The notes: a model not told the origin generated them from the sequence alone. A stretch of DNA of 64,000 nt from Metabacillus mangrovi (GCF_009711125.1 NZ_WMIB01000013.1:1-64000); one strand, 5' to 3'; numbered from the stretch's first letter, positions 19,074-28,823 are shown. Program-made: numbers and translations.

Positions 19074-20795
19074 ATGTTTTTTCAGAAAAATTCCTCAATT
19101 GGCCGGAAATATGGCCTAGTCTTCTTCTCCTGTTTGACCCTTATTATTATGGCCTTTGTTTTTATTTTATTTTCCTTATCCTCAGCACTTCAAACAGCCG
19201 AAAACGCTCAGCAGAAATCGAATGACGCATTAAAATCAGCTGCAGCCGCCGGAATTTTCAAGCAGAAATATATAGTCATCACCGACTACATAACAAAAGG
19301 TGATCCCGCCAGTGAAAAAGCATACGGGGACGAATCGAAAAAGATAAACGGTGTTCTCCGGGAGCTTGACACAGATCGTGAGAATAAAGAGCAAACCGTT
19401 CTTATCAGAGCCGCTGCTGCAATGAACAAAGAATTGGATGCTTATTTTGAAAATGAAATCCAGCCGGAAATAAAAGATGCAATGGGCAGCGGAAATGCTG
19501 TAGATCCGCTAAAGCAAATTGAATTGCAGAACAGAGCAGCAGTCATAAGGGATGTCGGAATTGAAAAGCTGTCTGCTCTTGAACAGATGCTGTCTGTGGA
19601 GCGAACAGCCATGGTAAGAGGAGCAGAGAAAAATTCACAGAAGCAGATTCTGCTATCCTGTGCAATAATAGCTGTTTCTATTATCCTTTCCCTGATCTTG
19701 CTGACCATCGTAAGCCGCCGCATCCGCCGGCAGCTTACAATGGCGGTCAATATGTGCCGGGAACTCGCACGCGGGAACCTGATGACTGAGGATCTGGAAA
19801 TCCGTTCGAAGGATGAATCTGCCGAAATTGCCAAGGCGATGAACACGCTAAAAAGAGAATTGAAAACTTCGATTGCCGGCATCTTTACCCTTTCTGAAAA
19901 AGTAAGAAGCATGTCTGTTCACTTAAAGGAGAATGCCGGAACAACTTCTTACGGCACAGAGCAAATCACCGATTCCATTCTACAAGTGGCGTCCGGTTCA
20001 GAAAAACAGCTGCAAAGCATAGAGTACGCCTCAGACTCCGCTCACTCAATCGCTGGACAGCTTGCGATTGCAGCAGCACAATCCAGGGAGGCAGCAAGCC
20101 TGAGCACCGCCTCTTCCAAAAAGATGGAGCAGGGAAGCCTGCAGGCAAAGCATGTGATGAACCAAATGGAAGCCATACTTGAACGCGTGGAAAAACTGGA
20201 ACAGACCATTCATGCACTTTCTCATAAATCAGCAGCCATTACGGCAATCACAACGATGATCTCAAGTATTTCTGAACAGACAAACCTGCTTGCGCTCAAC
20301 GCTGCCATTGAAGCAGCAAGGGCCGGAGAGCATGGGAAAGGTTTTGGGGTCGTCGCCTCAGAAGTGCGCAAGCTTGCAGAACAAACGGCCAGAGCAGCCG
20401 AGAGCATTCAGGAAATTCTTCTCACAACGAAAGAAGAAACTGCAAATGCAGAAAAGCTTATGACAGAAAGTTCATCGGCGATTGTAAAAGGCAATCAGCT
20501 CGTTCTTGAAGTAGAGGAATCATTCACCGCTATCGTAAAGGATATGGAAAAGCTCGAGGACAAGAGCCGTGAAGTTGAAGCTGCTGTTGCTGCAGCCGGG
20601 CAAAAGATGGATGGATTGAATGATTCGACAGGCAGGATTAAGGCCGTCAGCAGGCTTACGAATGAACATATTGAACAAATGGCCGCTGCTACCGAAGAAC
20701 AAAGTGCGGTCATGCAGGAGATGCTCGATTCCGCCCAGACACTTGCCGAACTCGCAATCGAATTTCGTGATTCGTTTTCAGCTTATCGGATTTAG
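19074..20795 (+). CDS. Methyl-accepting chemotaxis protein
   Basis: 573 aa. ATG 19074 is preferred because CGGAG lies 9 bases upstream; an in-frame ATG at 19029 has no ribosome site. TM1 about residues 14-36, an extracellular helical domain to about 190, TM2 about 195-217, HAMP to about 270, then the cytoplasmic signalling domain with the hairpin tip [23 protein letters not shown] split over residues 408-432. The ligand is unknown. It sits alone between ktrD and htpX. Confidence 0.88.
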   Translation: MFFQKNSSIGRKYGLVFFSCLTLIIMAFVFILFSLSSALQTAENAQQKSNDALKSAAAAGIFKQKYIVITDYITKGDPASEKAYGDESKKINGVLRELDTDRENKEQTVLIRAAAAMNKELDAYFENEIQPEIKDAMGSGNAVDPLKQIELQNRAAVIRDVGIEKLSALEQMLSVERTAMVRGAEKNSQKQILLSCAIIAVSIILSLILLTIVSRRIRRQLTMAVNMCRELARGNLMTEDLEIRSKDESAEIAKAMNTLKRELKTSIAGIFTLSEKVRSMSVHLKENAGTTSYGTEQITDSILQVASGSEKQLQSIEYASDSAHSIAGQLAIAAAQSREAASLSTASSKKMEQGSLQAKHVMNQMEAILERVEKLEQTIHALSHKSAAITAITTMISSISEQTNLLALNAAIEAARAGEHGKGFGVVASEVRKLAEQTARAAESIQEILLTTKEETANAEKLMTESSSAIVKGNQLVLEVEESFTAIVKDMEKLEDKSREVEAAVAAAGQKMDGLNDSTGRIKAVSRLTNEHIEQMAAATEEQSAVMQEMLDSAQTLAELAIEFRDSFSAYRI

Positions 20796-20859
20796 CCTTC
20801 GGCGCCGATGCATTCTTTCTGTTTATTTGGGAGAGTTGCCAGGACAGCTATAAATTGAA

Positions 20860-20888
20860 AAGAAGCCGGCACGAGGTGCCGGCTTCCT
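20860..20888. terminator. Bidirectional terminator between chemoreceptor and htpX
   Basis: AGAAGCCGGC ACGAGGT GCCGGCTTC stem between two convergent genes, with A-rich and T-rich flanks. Confidence 0.7.
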
Positions 20889-20896
20889 TCGATTGA

Positions 20897-21775
20897 TCAG
20901 CGCTGCTCAAGCTTAGCAATCCGGTCCTGAAGATCCGGATGGGTAGAGAACAGAGAGCGTTTGCGTTTTGAATTAATTTTCAATGTGGCTAGCGATGAGT
21001 CATCATCTCTTGTGCGCTGTGTATAATGCTGAAGGCTTCTGAGCGCATGGATCATCTTATCTTTACCTGCGAAGTCGGCCCCGCCGCGGTCAGCGTGATA
21101 TTCACGGTAGCGGGAAAATGCAAACACGACCAGGCTGCCGAGGATTGAAAAGAGGATCTGGAATACGAGGATGGCGATAAAATGGACAACGCCAGCCAAT
21201 TCTTCACGTACAAACCTTGAAACAGCCCAAGCAGCAATACGGGCGAGGAATACGACGAACGTATTGACGACACCCTGCAGCAAGGTCATAGTCACCATGT
21301 CACCGTTCACTATATGAGCAATCTCATGGGCGATGACTCCGTCAATCGCGTCTTCATCCATTTCTTCAAGAAGACCGGTTGAGACAGCTACAAGTGAGCG
21401 GCTCTTGGAAGGACCTGTTGCAAAAGCATTTACTTCCGGAGAGCGGTAAATCCCGACTTCAGGCATTTTTCTCATCCCTGCAGTGCGTGCCAGACGATGC
21501 ACCCGCTCCACAAGGTCACGTTCGATTGGAGATAGAGAGCTGTCAGGCTTTAATACCTGAACTCCCATCATCGTTTTTGCCATCCACCGTGAAATGGCTA
21601 GAGAAAACAGAGATCCGGTAAAACCAACGACCGCACTGAATGCAAGCAGGGTCGTGAGATCGATTCCACCCTGAGCCGTCATATAATTGCCAACGCCCAG
21701 CACTGATAGGACAATCCCAATCGTTGTAATGACCAGAATGTTGGTTAATATGAATAATCCGATTCGTTTAAACAT
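20897..21775 (-). CDS. htpX: Membrane-bound zinc metalloprotease HtpX
   Basis: 292 aa M48 peptidase of membrane protein quality control. Two N-terminal spans (6-27, 42-62), the zinc site HEIAH at H150/E151/H154, and two further spans near 170-210. A SigA promoter and a 16-base palindrome lie directly upstream, and the divergent gene is the YkrK regulator described in B. subtilis as a repressor of htpX. Confidence 0.95.
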   Translation of the reverse strand: MFKRIGLFILTNILVITTIGIVLSVLGVGNYMTAQGGIDLTTLLAFSAVVGFTGSLFSLAISRWMAKTMMGVQVLKPDSSLSPIERDLVERVHRLARTAGMRKMPEVGIYRSPEVNAFATGPSKSRSLVAVSTGLLEEMDEDAIDGVIAHEIAHIVNGDMVTMTLLQGVVNTFVVFLARIAAWAVSRFVREELAGVVHFIAILVFQILFSILGSLVVFAFSRYREYHADRGGADFAGKDKMIHALRSLQHYTQRTRDDDSSLATLKINSKRKRSLFSTHPDLQDRIAKLEQR

Positions 21776-21793
21776 TTTTCACCTCATAGTTTC

Positions 21794-21809
21794 AAGTTCA
21801 TATGAACTT
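21794..21809. promoter_or_regulatory. Candidate YkrK operator at htpX
   Basis: Perfect 16-base palindrome AAGTTCATATGAACTT, about 12 bases downstream of the htpX -10 on the minus strand, where a bound repressor would block initiation or clearance. Assignment to YkrK is inferred from divergent gene placement. Confidence 0.55.
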
Positions 21810-21820
21810 ATTATACAATA

Positions 21821-21849
21821 ATTATAATTCCCTTGTTATTGTATGACAA
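21821..21849 (-). promoter_or_regulatory. SigA promoter of htpX
   Basis: Minus strand TTGTCA (21849-21844), 17-base spacer, TATAAT (21826-21821). Confidence 0.75.
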
Positions 21850-21900
21850 GCAATAGGAATTATGATGATTTTGCCAATGTGCTCATTAAAGAGGTGTGAG

Positions 21901-22590
21901 ATGAGAGAACTTAAATTAACCAGGCTAGAATTAACAAGCCTTCTGCATGCAATTGATCTAAAAAACAAAAGGGAACTTGAAAATCTGGTCAGCAGCTGGA
22001 ACCGGATTCCTTTCACTTCCCTCCCTGATTTTATTAACAGGGCGCTGAAATCAGAAGGAGTGCTGAACGGATTTTCAACGAATGATATTGTTTCGCTCGG
22101 GAATCTGTGCGAACTTACTTCCTTCAAGCCAACGTCTATTCAGAATTGGATCAAACGGGATGTGAAGGATCTGATCGGACCACCTGAATCAGGGAAAAAA
22201 TACTCCCTGGACCAGGCTGTGCTGCTGCTTATTGTCAGAGATTTAAAATCCACTTACGACTTCAGTACAATCCGCGAAATGCTGAACCGTCTGTTCAATA
22301 CCATTTCCGACCGCGCAGATGATTTGATCAATCCTGTAGATTTTTATGAAGCCTACTCCGTGGTCCTTGATAAGCTGATGTGCGAGTCCTTTCAATTCCC
22401 TCCGGCGGCGGATCTTGAACGAAAGATTGAAATGGAAGCTGAAATTGTCAGATCGGCTTTTCCTTCCTTAACGGACAACGCATGGGAAAAGATCAAACCG
22501 GTGCTTGTTTTGACTGTGTTTTCCGTGCTTTATTCACATCTCCTGACAAGGGCAGCCCAGTATAAAGAGAACTTTTTTCCTGATTCATGA
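21901..22590 (+). CDS. ykrK: DUF1836 transcriptional regulator YkrK
   Basis: 229 aa. ATG 21901 follows AAAGAGGTGTGAG; codons back to 21862 lack a ribosome site. The DUF1836 helix-turn-helix region spans about residues 55-150 (LCELTSFKPTSIQNWIKRDVKD, then KYSLDQAVLLLIVRDLK). It is divergent from htpX as in B. subtilis, where YkrK represses htpX. The 3' end overlaps the convergent oxidoreductase gene by 6 bases. Confidence 0.85.
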   Translation: MRELKLTRLELTSLLHAIDLKNKRELENLVSSWNRIPFTSLPDFINRALKSEGVLNGFSTNDIVSLGNLCELTSFKPTSIQNWIKRDVKDLIGPPESGKKYSLDQAVLLLIVRDLKSTYDFSTIREMLNRLFNTISDRADDLINPVDFYEAYSVVLDKLMCESFQFPPAADLERKIEMEAEIVRSAFPSLTDNAWEKIKPVLVLTVFSVLYSHLLTRAAQYKENFFPDS

Positions 22591-23799
22591 GTTTCGCTTT
22601 GGTCTGGTCTGCAGATAGAGATCCAGGTCGCCGCTCCGCCCGCTGATGATGTGTTCGCAGATTATTTTCGACAGAACCATACTGTAAACCGTTCCATTGT
22701 CTCCGTATCCCATCAGGAAATAGCTTCCGGGCCAATCTTCATACATTCCGATGACAGGCATGCCGTCATGGGTGCCCCCGTAAAGCGCGCCTAAATAATA
22801 TTCGGCTTTTGCATCGTATTCGGGGAAAAGCTTTTTCAGCTCGCTGAGCAGCTGATTTTTTTTCGTGACCAACACTGCGTCCCGCTCCTCGGGAATATTG
22901 GTTGTTTCATCCAGGCCGCCGATAATGATCCTCCGGTCAGGGGTAGTCCTTAAATAAATATACGGCCTTGCAGTCTCCCAGATCAGGCTCTGCTTATGCC
23001 ACCCATTGAAATCCTTCAGCTGGTTTGTGACAATTGCATATGAACTGTTCATCACGGCATTTTTCTCTTTTTTCAGCTCGATGTTTTCATATCCTCCGCA
23101 TAAAATAGCATGGCGCGCTGTAATGGTGCGGCCTTTTGAAGTATGAAACATATGCTTGTCTTTACCGGGCTTCATACCTGTAATAGCTGTATTTTCAAAG
23201 CAGTTCACTTTGGAACCGCAGCTCTGTATAAGCCCGTGCAGCAATTTATAAGGGTTGCACTCCGCATCATTTAAATAATAGATGGCGGCTTCTTTTGTAA
23301 AAGGATAGTGTGCAGCGATTTTATCTGAATCCCAATATTCACACGAAAAACCGTGTTTTTTCAAATAGCCGTATTCTTTTTTGAGTGTGTCTGTGTCTTT
23401 TGCATAACTTGCATAGTACAGGCTATCCCGCCTTTTGAATTCCGGATCAACCGGGAGCTGGGCGGATACCTCCTCGAGCTCACTAATGGCTTCCTCACAT
23501 AGCTTAAGATGACGGACGGCGGTCTTTTCACCAAAGCTGCGGATCAGCTCTGTGAATGTTTTGTCCCCCGCGTATTGAATAAGGGATGTGTTGGTGGAGG
23601 TGCTCCCTTCCCCAAAAGTCCGCTTGTCAGCAATGGTTACATTGAGTCCTGCCTTTGCAAGACGGTAAGCACACTGAGCACCGGAACTCCCCCCTCCCAC
23701 AATCAGAACATCGGTGTCGTGGTCTTCCTCTAATGCCGGATAATGGTTTGGGACAGTATACGTCTCAGGCCAATAAAATTTCCCATATTGAAGATTCAT
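22585..23799 (-). CDS. FAD-dependent amine/glycine oxidase-type oxidoreductase
   Basis: 404 aa DAO-family flavoprotein. ATG 23799 is chosen because AAGGGG lies 7 bases upstream; the ATG at 23805 abuts the ribosome site. FAD Rossmann motif DVLIVGGGSSGAQCAYRLAKAG lies at residues 30-51, split here as two parts; the C-terminal GYGDNGTVYSM closes the FAD site. It lacks the Rieske domain of the YhfW-like protein at 49696. The substrate is unknown. Confidence 0.8.
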   Translation of the reverse strand: MNLQYGKFYWPETYTVPNHYPALEEDHDTDVLIVGGGSSGAQCAYRLAKAGLNVTIADKRTFGEGSTSTNTSLIQYAGDKTFTELIRSFGEKTAVRHLKLCEEAISELEEVSAQLPVDPEFKRRDSLYYASYAKDTDTLKKEYGYLKKHGFSCEYWDSDKIAAHYPFTKEAAIYYLNDAECNPYKLLHGLIQSCGSKVNCFENTAITGMKPGKDKHMFHTSKGRTITARHAILCGGYENIELKKEKNAVMNSSYAIVTNQLKDFNGWHKQSLIWETARPYIYLRTTPDRRIIIGGLDETTNIPEERDAVLVTKKNQLLSELKKLFPEYDAKAEYYLGALYGGTHDGMPVIGMYEDWPGSYFLMGYGDNGTVYSMVLSKIICEHIISGRSGDLDLYLQTRPKRNS

Positions 23800-23997
23800 G
23801 GACATTCCCCTTTATATTCAGCTGATTGATCTTCTAAAGATCTGGAATGCGCGTGATGCATTTTTATTAGCATTCTCAATAAACGCACCAGCTATAAGCA
23901 AAATGAGAAATACCTTCCATGAATAGATTCATCCTTTCGATCAACAATAGGACTACAGCTATGATGGCTGGTGAACTGGAGAAAGGAGGAGAAATAT

Positions 23998-24189
23998 ATG
24001 GCACGCACGAACAAATTGCTCGTTCCGGGCGCAGAACAGGCCCTGAATCAGTTTAAAATGGAAGTGGCACAGGAATTCGGGGTTTCTCTTGGAAAAGATA
24101 CAACAGCCCGTTCTAACGGCTCTGTAGGCGGAGAAATGACGAAGCGTCTTATTGCCCAGGCTCAAGGGCAGCATGGAAAAACCGAATAA
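23998..24189 (+). CDS. sspD: Alpha/beta-type small acid-soluble spore protein
   Basis: 63 aa DNA-coating spore protein that shifts DNA toward an A-like form and protects it from UV. ATG 23998 follows AAAGGAGGAGAAATAT. The GPR protease site region ([12 protein letters not shown]) and the second conserved block ([19 protein letters not shown]) are intact. Position between rsgI and ykrK and the GEMTKRL sequence fit SspD. A TGAATA hexamer at 23920-23925 could be the -35 of a SigG promoter, but the matching -10 is weak. Confidence 0.93.
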   Translation: MARTNKLLVPGAEQALNQFKMEVAQEFGVSLGKDTTARSNGSVGGEMTKRLIAQAQGQHGKTE

Positions 24190-24199
24190 AACATGAATC

Positions 24200-24235
24200 A
24201 GCCGCCGTGCATTCGCGCACAGCGGCTTTTTATTA
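24200..24235 (+). terminator. Terminator of sspD
   Basis: GCCGC TGTGCGCGAATGCAC-type stem (GCCGCCGTGC ... GCACAGCGGC) followed by TTTTTATT. Confidence 0.8.
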
Positions 24236-24386
24236 TGTATTTTATGTATTTGCCTGCAGCCCTCATCTGCTGCCGTACGAGTCGCAATCAGCAGGCAGTT
24301 CAGCTTCTGTTCAGGCTTGAGCTTTACTCTGCCGCTCTTTTCAGCAGGAAGCTTGATTCTTTCTGTTCCGGCTGCGAAACTGACGG

Positions 24387-25853
24387 TTATTTTGAAGGGC
24401 GGGACTCAGTCTGGTCCCCTTCCTTTTCCGGAGAAGGCAGTTCTCCCTGGCTCTCTTCCAGATCTGAAGAAGGCAGTTCTCCCTGGCTCTCTTCCTTTTC
24501 TGAAGCAGGAAGTTCACTCTGATCCTCTTCCCTATTTGAAGCAGGAAGGTCAGCCTGGTCCTCTTCCGGCGGAGGTGTCTTATTGCTCTTACCGGTTATC
24601 CCGCCGGAATCCTTCCTTTCTGTATCCCGCAGCCACTCTGCATACAGGCTGCGGTTCACATCCCCTTTTTCCAGCCTGAAATAGCTCTTCTCGAATTTGC
24701 GGTTTGAATTTTCTTTGTCTCTACCGGATTCATTCGGCCTTGAGGGTTTCTCTTTTTTTTTAGGTTCTTCGCTTTCGTATTCCCTGTTTTCCTCTTCGCG
24801 GTCTTCTGCTCTGTCATGATCACCGTCTTCGGAATCTTCTTGTTTACCTGGACGGTTTTTCTCATCCTTTGATCCGGTATCCGGCTTAGCATTACCATGA
24901 GGCTCTCCAGAACGCCTTTCGTCCCGGGCAGGCGGAGCATCCCGCTCAGGCGGAACTACAGGAGGCTGCTTGCCTTTTTTCTCCATTTCTTTCAATGCAT
25001 CCGGATCCGGCTCCTGATCCTTTTCCTGAGGCTCCTGATCGCAGTCAGCACATGTATCCTCTTTTTCTTTTGAAGGAACACCAGGTTCTTCCTCTGGTTT
25101 CTTAGCAGGGTCCTGCTTCTCAGGCTGTTCCTGCGGGGTTCTTTCTTCCTGTTCAGGGGCAGCTGGTTTATCATTCCCTGAAGGCGGATGATTCCTGATA
25201 TAGGTTCCTGTGGAAACCCCTTCAGATTTCGCCTTATTTCTCGTATCCATATCCGATTCTGCTGTCTCGACCGTAAGCGGACTTGTTTTAAGTGAGGTTT
25301 TGATTAACTGCACCCTGCTTAAAAGGTTCTGCTCAAAAACCTTATCATTTTTCCGGTCAATAATGGTTGTAATCAACACTTCTTTTCCATCTTTAACATA
25401 TCCCATAGACTGGCTTTGGCTTATGATGCTTTGGACGACAGACTGAAATCCCTCCCCGCTCCAGTCGGGAAAAGTGGCAAGCAGCTTTTCACCGTCTTCA
25501 TTCAGCGGATCAAGCTTCACAACTTCCATGTCTCCATTGATCGCAAGCTCAAAGCTGGGATTGATATCGATCGTCATATAGGCATACACTTTGTCTGAAT
25601 TAAAAACCGGATACAGGCTGAAGAAAATTAAAATAATAGCAACGGCTGTAATAAATCCGATCCTTAATTGCTGAAGCACAGACAATCCGCGTCTTAAATA
25701 GGAGGAAACCCGGCTGGTCTCAGCCGCCTCAAAGGTGATTTCCTGCCCTAACTGATAGCGGCTGTCAGCATTTCTCGTTTTCACAAAGTGCCCGTCTGTA
25801 GTCAGGACAACAGCAACGTTATCCTTCAGATCGATGATGACCCCTCGTTTCAT
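24387..25853 (-). CDS. rsgI: Anti-SigI factor RsgI with extended repeat tail
   Basis: 488 aa, longer than B. subtilis RsgI (about 380 aa). Residues 1-55 are the cytoplasmic SigI-binding domain (MKRGVIIDLKDNVAVVLTTDG), TM 64-84, then an extracytoplasmic folded part (about 88-205, AYMTIDINPSFELAING). From about 210 the chain is a Glu/Lys/Pro-rich, presumably disordered tail. Its end (430-488) holds five 12-residue repeats of the form EE(D/S)Q.ELP.S.., encoded by 36-base DNA repeats. The start overlaps the sigI stop as ATGA. RsgI family members release SigI on envelope stress. Confidence 0.93.
   Translation of the reverse strand: MKRGVIIDLKDNVAVVLTTDGHFVKTRNADSRYQLGQEITFEAAETSRVSSYLRRGLSVLQQLRIGFITAVAIILIFFSLYPVFNSDKVYAYMTIDINPSFELAINGDMEVVKLDPLNEDGEKLLATFPDWSGEGFQSVVQSIISQSQSMGYVKDGKEVLITTIIDRKNDKVFEQNLLSRVQLIKTSLKTSPLTVETAESDMDTRNKAKSEGVSTGTYIRNHPPSGNDKPAAPEQEERTPQEQPEKQDPAKKPEEEPGVPSKEKEDTCADCDQEPQEKDQEPDPDALKEMEKKGKQPPVVPPERDAPPARDERRSGEPHGNAKPDTGSKDEKNRPGKQEDSEDGDHDRAEDREEENREYESEEPKKKEKPSRPNESGRDKENSNRKFEKSYFRLEKGDVNRSLYAEWLRDTERKDSGGITGKSNKTPPPEEDQADLPASNREEDQSELPASEKEESQGELPSSDLEESQGELPSPEKEGDQTESRPSK
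24390..24566 (-). repeat. 36-base tandem repeats encoding the RsgI C-terminal tail
   Basis: Five consecutive 11-12-codon units (EEDQADLPASNR, EEDQSELPASEK, EESQGELPSSDL, EESQGELPSPEK, EGDQTESRPSK). Units three and four are nearly identical at DNA level, suggesting recent duplication. Confidence 0.85.
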
Positions 25854-26605
25854 GCTTCAAGCACTCCTTTAATATAATCCTTTAAATAAAGATAGTCCCC
25901 AGTCAATATAATTGCCATGGCAATTATGTATTTACGGTTTCTTTCCACTGTCTTCCGGCTTACTGATACAAGCTTTTCCAGCTGCTTGACCGGAAGCTGC
26001 TTTTTTTGAAAAAGGATTTTCACCAATTCTTCATTTTCTGCAAGGATCTGGGCAACTTGAATAGCATTCTGCCTTGCATCTACATGTTTGGGGGAATGGT
26101 CAATTAAATCTGCAAGGGTCAGATGAAATTCCTTCAGAATTTGCTGAAAGTGAAGGATTTCTTCTTTTCTATGTTCCTGTTCAACAAGCTTTTGATACTC
26201 GTCTATGGACAGATCGGCCTCGATCCTGCTCTGGGAGGCTTCACCTTCCTCATGCTCCTGCATATCCATATTGATCGTCTGGGCGTTCCTTGCTTCTTTC
26301 CGGATATAATCGATCACTTTTCTTTTAATAATCAATTCCGCAAAAGCAAGCAGAGAATTCCCCCGCTCTTTTGAATATTTTTCAATCGCTTCGTTAAAAG
26401 CAATCAAACCAATGCTGAACTCATCGTCAGTCTCATCTATGTACCTCTTGCACACAGAGGAAACAGTTTTAGCTATAAAAGGTTTATACTGGTCAATCAG
26501 TTTATTTTGCAAATCCAAATCTCCATTTTGGATTTTGAACACACTGTCTTCAAGGGTATTTTTTTTCCTGCCAAATTTAAATAATAGGCTGAGCAACGGT
26601 TTCAC
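25850..26605 (-). CDS. sigI: RNA polymerase sigma factor SigI
   Basis: 251 aa, the length of B. subtilis SigI. GTG 26605 is chosen: GGGAG lies 8 bases upstream, and the product then opens MKPLLSLLFKFGRKK; the TTG at 26620 has no site. Sigma region 2 is visible (DQYKPFIAKTVSSVCKRY, DDEFSIGLIAFNEAIEKY) as is the SigI-specific C-terminal part (LVSVSRKTVERNRKYIIAMAI). It drives heat and cell-wall stress genes and is held by RsgI, encoded next with an ATGA overlap. Confidence 0.95.
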   Translation of the reverse strand: MKPLLSLLFKFGRKKNTLEDSVFKIQNGDLDLQNKLIDQYKPFIAKTVSSVCKRYIDETDDEFSIGLIAFNEAIEKYSKERGNSLLAFAELIIKRKVIDYIRKEARNAQTINMDMQEHEEGEASQSRIEADLSIDEYQKLVEQEHRKEEILHFQQILKEFHLTLADLIDHSPKHVDARQNAIQVAQILAENEELVKILFQKKQLPVKQLEKLVSVSRKTVERNRKYIIAMAIILTGDYLYLKDYIKGVLEA

Positions 26606-27247
26606 CTCAGTTTCTCCCAATCATACTGCGTTAATCATAGCTAAATTATGATATGAGCGCAAAGGAAGAAATTTGGAATTGTCTATATAGACCGCACCAT
26701 GCCTGCATTCAGTCCTTTTTCACATTCCCTCCAGAGAGAATAAAATGCTGATTTTTTGGGTGTATCACCCTCAAATACAGTGTTCATAAGGGTTCAACAC
26801 TGCTTCTGTCATCATTTTGTAACCTGTACGCAACATTAAACCGCGAACATGCCCCTTCTTGCAAACCACTAAAAAAGACCAAATTACCCATTACTAATAA
26901 ACCATTATTATTTGATTGAGATCAGCCGCTCTCCCACCTCCTACTAAAGCTTTCGCTGTTCTGTCTGGATTTGAGGGGTGAGAAGGAAAAAAATACTGAA
27001 ATAAGTATATATACCCAAAATAACATTTCCCGCCTCCCCGCTCCCTCACTCCCCTTAACAAAGAAAAGCATGCTTTGTCATGATTTTGTAACGAAAGTAA
27101 AATATCCTCTACATTTAAGGGCTATTTTCCACTTCCGGCTTTTTAAAAAAAGGTCGGCCCGGTGGCTAAAGTCCTTCCCTGTACTTTCTGCTTCTATTTA
27201 TGTTTATAGAGATCGTTCCCTGCCTTTGCAGGCTGCCAGGAGGGTAA
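26606..27247. other. Non-coding region upstream of sigI
   Basis: Contains a perfect palindrome GTCTATATAGAC (26681-26692) and an inverted repeat CAGTGTT / AACACTG (26778-26802). I found no clear SigI-type (ACCCCC / CGAA) or SigA promoter, no RNA family and no credible gene. Confidence 0.4.
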
Positions 27248-27640
27248 GTCAGCAATTACTGTTTGAAAGTCAGCAATTATTCCTTTAAAGTCAGCAATTA
27301 CTCCTTCAAAGTCAGCAATTACTCCTCTAAAGTCAGCAATTATTCCTTTAAAGTCAGCAATTACTCCTTCAAAGTCAGCAATTCCCCTACAAAGTCAGCA
27401 ATTACTCCTTCAAAGTCAGCAATTCCCCTACAAAGTCAGCAATTACTCCTTCAAAGTCAGCAATTACTCCTTCAAAGTCAGCAATTACTCCTTCAAAGTC
27501 AGCAATTACTCCTTCAAAGTCAGCAATTCCCCTACAAAGTCAGCAATTATTACTTTAAAGTCAGCAATTCCCCTACAAAGTCAGCAATTACCCTTCAATG
27601 TCCATAGTTCCTCCTTATAAGTCAGCATTCACTCTTCTAA
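27248..27640. repeat. 20/21-base tandem array, about 17 good and 2-3 decayed units
   Basis: Every unit opens GTCAGCAATT. Two unit types alternate irregularly: 21 bases (ending ACTCCTTCAAA or ATTCCTTTAAA) and 20 bases (ending CCCCTACAAA). Units start at 27248, 27269, 27290, 27311, 27332, 27353, 27374, 27394, 27415, 27435, 27456, 27477, 27498, 27519, 27539, 27560 and 27580; units at 27600 and 27621 are degenerate. Mixed lengths break any reading frame, so it is not coding, and there are no unique spacers. Confidence 0.95.
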
Positions 27641-27951
27641 TCTCAGCTACTGATCTCTGACTGACCCCTTTTTTAAATTCAGCCATTCTTTCCATGCCAT
27701 AAAAAGTGCTCAGCACCCAGCAATCAGGCTGTTATGATCAACTACGGCCGCGGATGCGGAGAAATGGTGTTTCAGCAATCTGTCCTGTCAATGACGGGTC
27801 TATCAAGCTCCCATCGAGTCCTTCTGCCATTCTCATCCGCGGTGCAGCTCAACATTAGGACTGGCTTCTTTCCGAGTGAATCAGCTTCATTTCCCCTTTT
27901 ATGATCTGTATCCGGCTGGATGATCCCAGAAAGGTAAAACCCGCTCCAATA
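27641..27951. other. Non-coding stretch between tandem array and terC terminator
   Basis: No ORF with a ribosome site, no repeat and no RNA signature recognised. Confidence 0.4.
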
Positions 27952-27977
27952 AAAAAAACCTGCCGGGGGCAGGTTTT
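27952..27977 (-). terminator. Terminator of the TerC-family gene
   Basis: Minus strand AAACCTGCCCCCGGCAGGTTT followed by TTTTT. Confidence 0.85.
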
Positions 27978-27984
27978 TGGTTAT

Positions 27985-28779
27985 TTATTCGTTTTCGGCT
28001 TTCTTCAGTGGCGTTTCATCTGCTTCTTCGTTGGACTCATCTTTTGACAGGAACCAGCCTGCAACGGCAATTCCGACAAGAACTGTCCAGAAGATCCCTT
28101 TCCATAGAGGGGACTCTATGAAATGTTTGGAGATTAAAGCGATGTCTTTATGAGCGAGTGTATATAATGCCAGCTTGACCCCTACCCATCCTACAATGGC
28201 AAATGCAGCGGATTCAAGGTTAGGCCGTTTTTTCAGAAGTCTGACGAAAGCATTTGCTGCAAACCTCATGATGATAACTCCGATTAAACCTCCGGCAAAG
28301 ATAATGATAAATTGTCCTCCATCGATTCCTCCGATTTCCGGAAGTCCGCTTGGAGAAAGGGTTACAGCCAGTGCTACTGCTGCAAGGATTGAGTCAACAG
28401 CGAATGCAAGATCCGCGAGTTCTACTTTAAGGACAGTTCCCCAGAACCCGGACTGCTTTTTCGGATTGCCGACACCGTCGTCATCTTTTTTAAGTATATG
28501 CCTTTTTACAAGGTGATTGATTGAGATGTAAAGAAGGTACAATGCTCCAATTGCCTGCACTTGCCATACATTAACGAGGAAGGAAATGGCAAATAGTGCT
28601 CCAAACCTTAATACGACTGCTCCTGCAAGTCCATAAAACAATGCTTTTTTCCGCTGGTCTTCCGGCAGATGTTTAACCATTACAGCCATAACCAGTGCAT
28701 TATCGGCTGCCAGAATCCCTTCCAGCACAATCAGAATAAGTAATACCCATCCATACTCCAGTAATAATGATGCGTCCAT
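27985..28779 (-). CDS. ykoY: TerC-family membrane protein (Mn2+ export related)
   Basis: 264 aa with seven or more hydrophobic spans. ATG 28779 follows AGGAGGAGAAG; codons to 28821 precede the ribosome site. TerC hallmarks: LEGILAADNALVMAVMV near the N-terminus and VELADLAFAVDSILAAVAL in the middle, with acidic residues inside membrane segments. The yybP-ykoY riboswitch in its leader and its place next to sigI fit YkoY, which in bacilli helps load or export Mn2+. The tail is acidic (KDESNEEADE). Confidence 0.9.
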   Translation of the reverse strand: MDASLLLEYGWVLLILIVLEGILAADNALVMAVMVKHLPEDQRKKALFYGLAGAVVLRFGALFAISFLVNVWQVQAIGALYLLYISINHLVKRHILKKDDDGVGNPKKQSGFWGTVLKVELADLAFAVDSILAAVALAVTLSPSGLPEIGGIDGGQFIIIFAGGLIGVIIMRFAANAFVRLLKKRPNLESAAFAIVGWVGVKLALYTLAHKDIALISKHFIESPLWKGIFWTVLVGIAVAGWFLSKDESNEEADETPLKKAENE

Positions 28780-28823
28780 TCTTCTCCTCCTAATAGGTTT
28801 TCTCCTCCCAGAAAATCCCATTA

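Noticed and set aside
24317-24679. Plus-strand ORF opposite the rsgI tail
   Set aside because: Open only because the opposite strand is a low-complexity Glu/Ser/Pro coding repeat.
27263-27607. Repeat-protein ORF (VSNYSFK heptads)
   Set aside because: The 20-base units shift the frame repeatedly, there is no ribosome site, and the reading is open only because the repeats lack stops.
27248-27640. CRISPR array
   Set aside because: Units are contiguous 20-21-mers with no unique spacers, and no cas genes are in the window.
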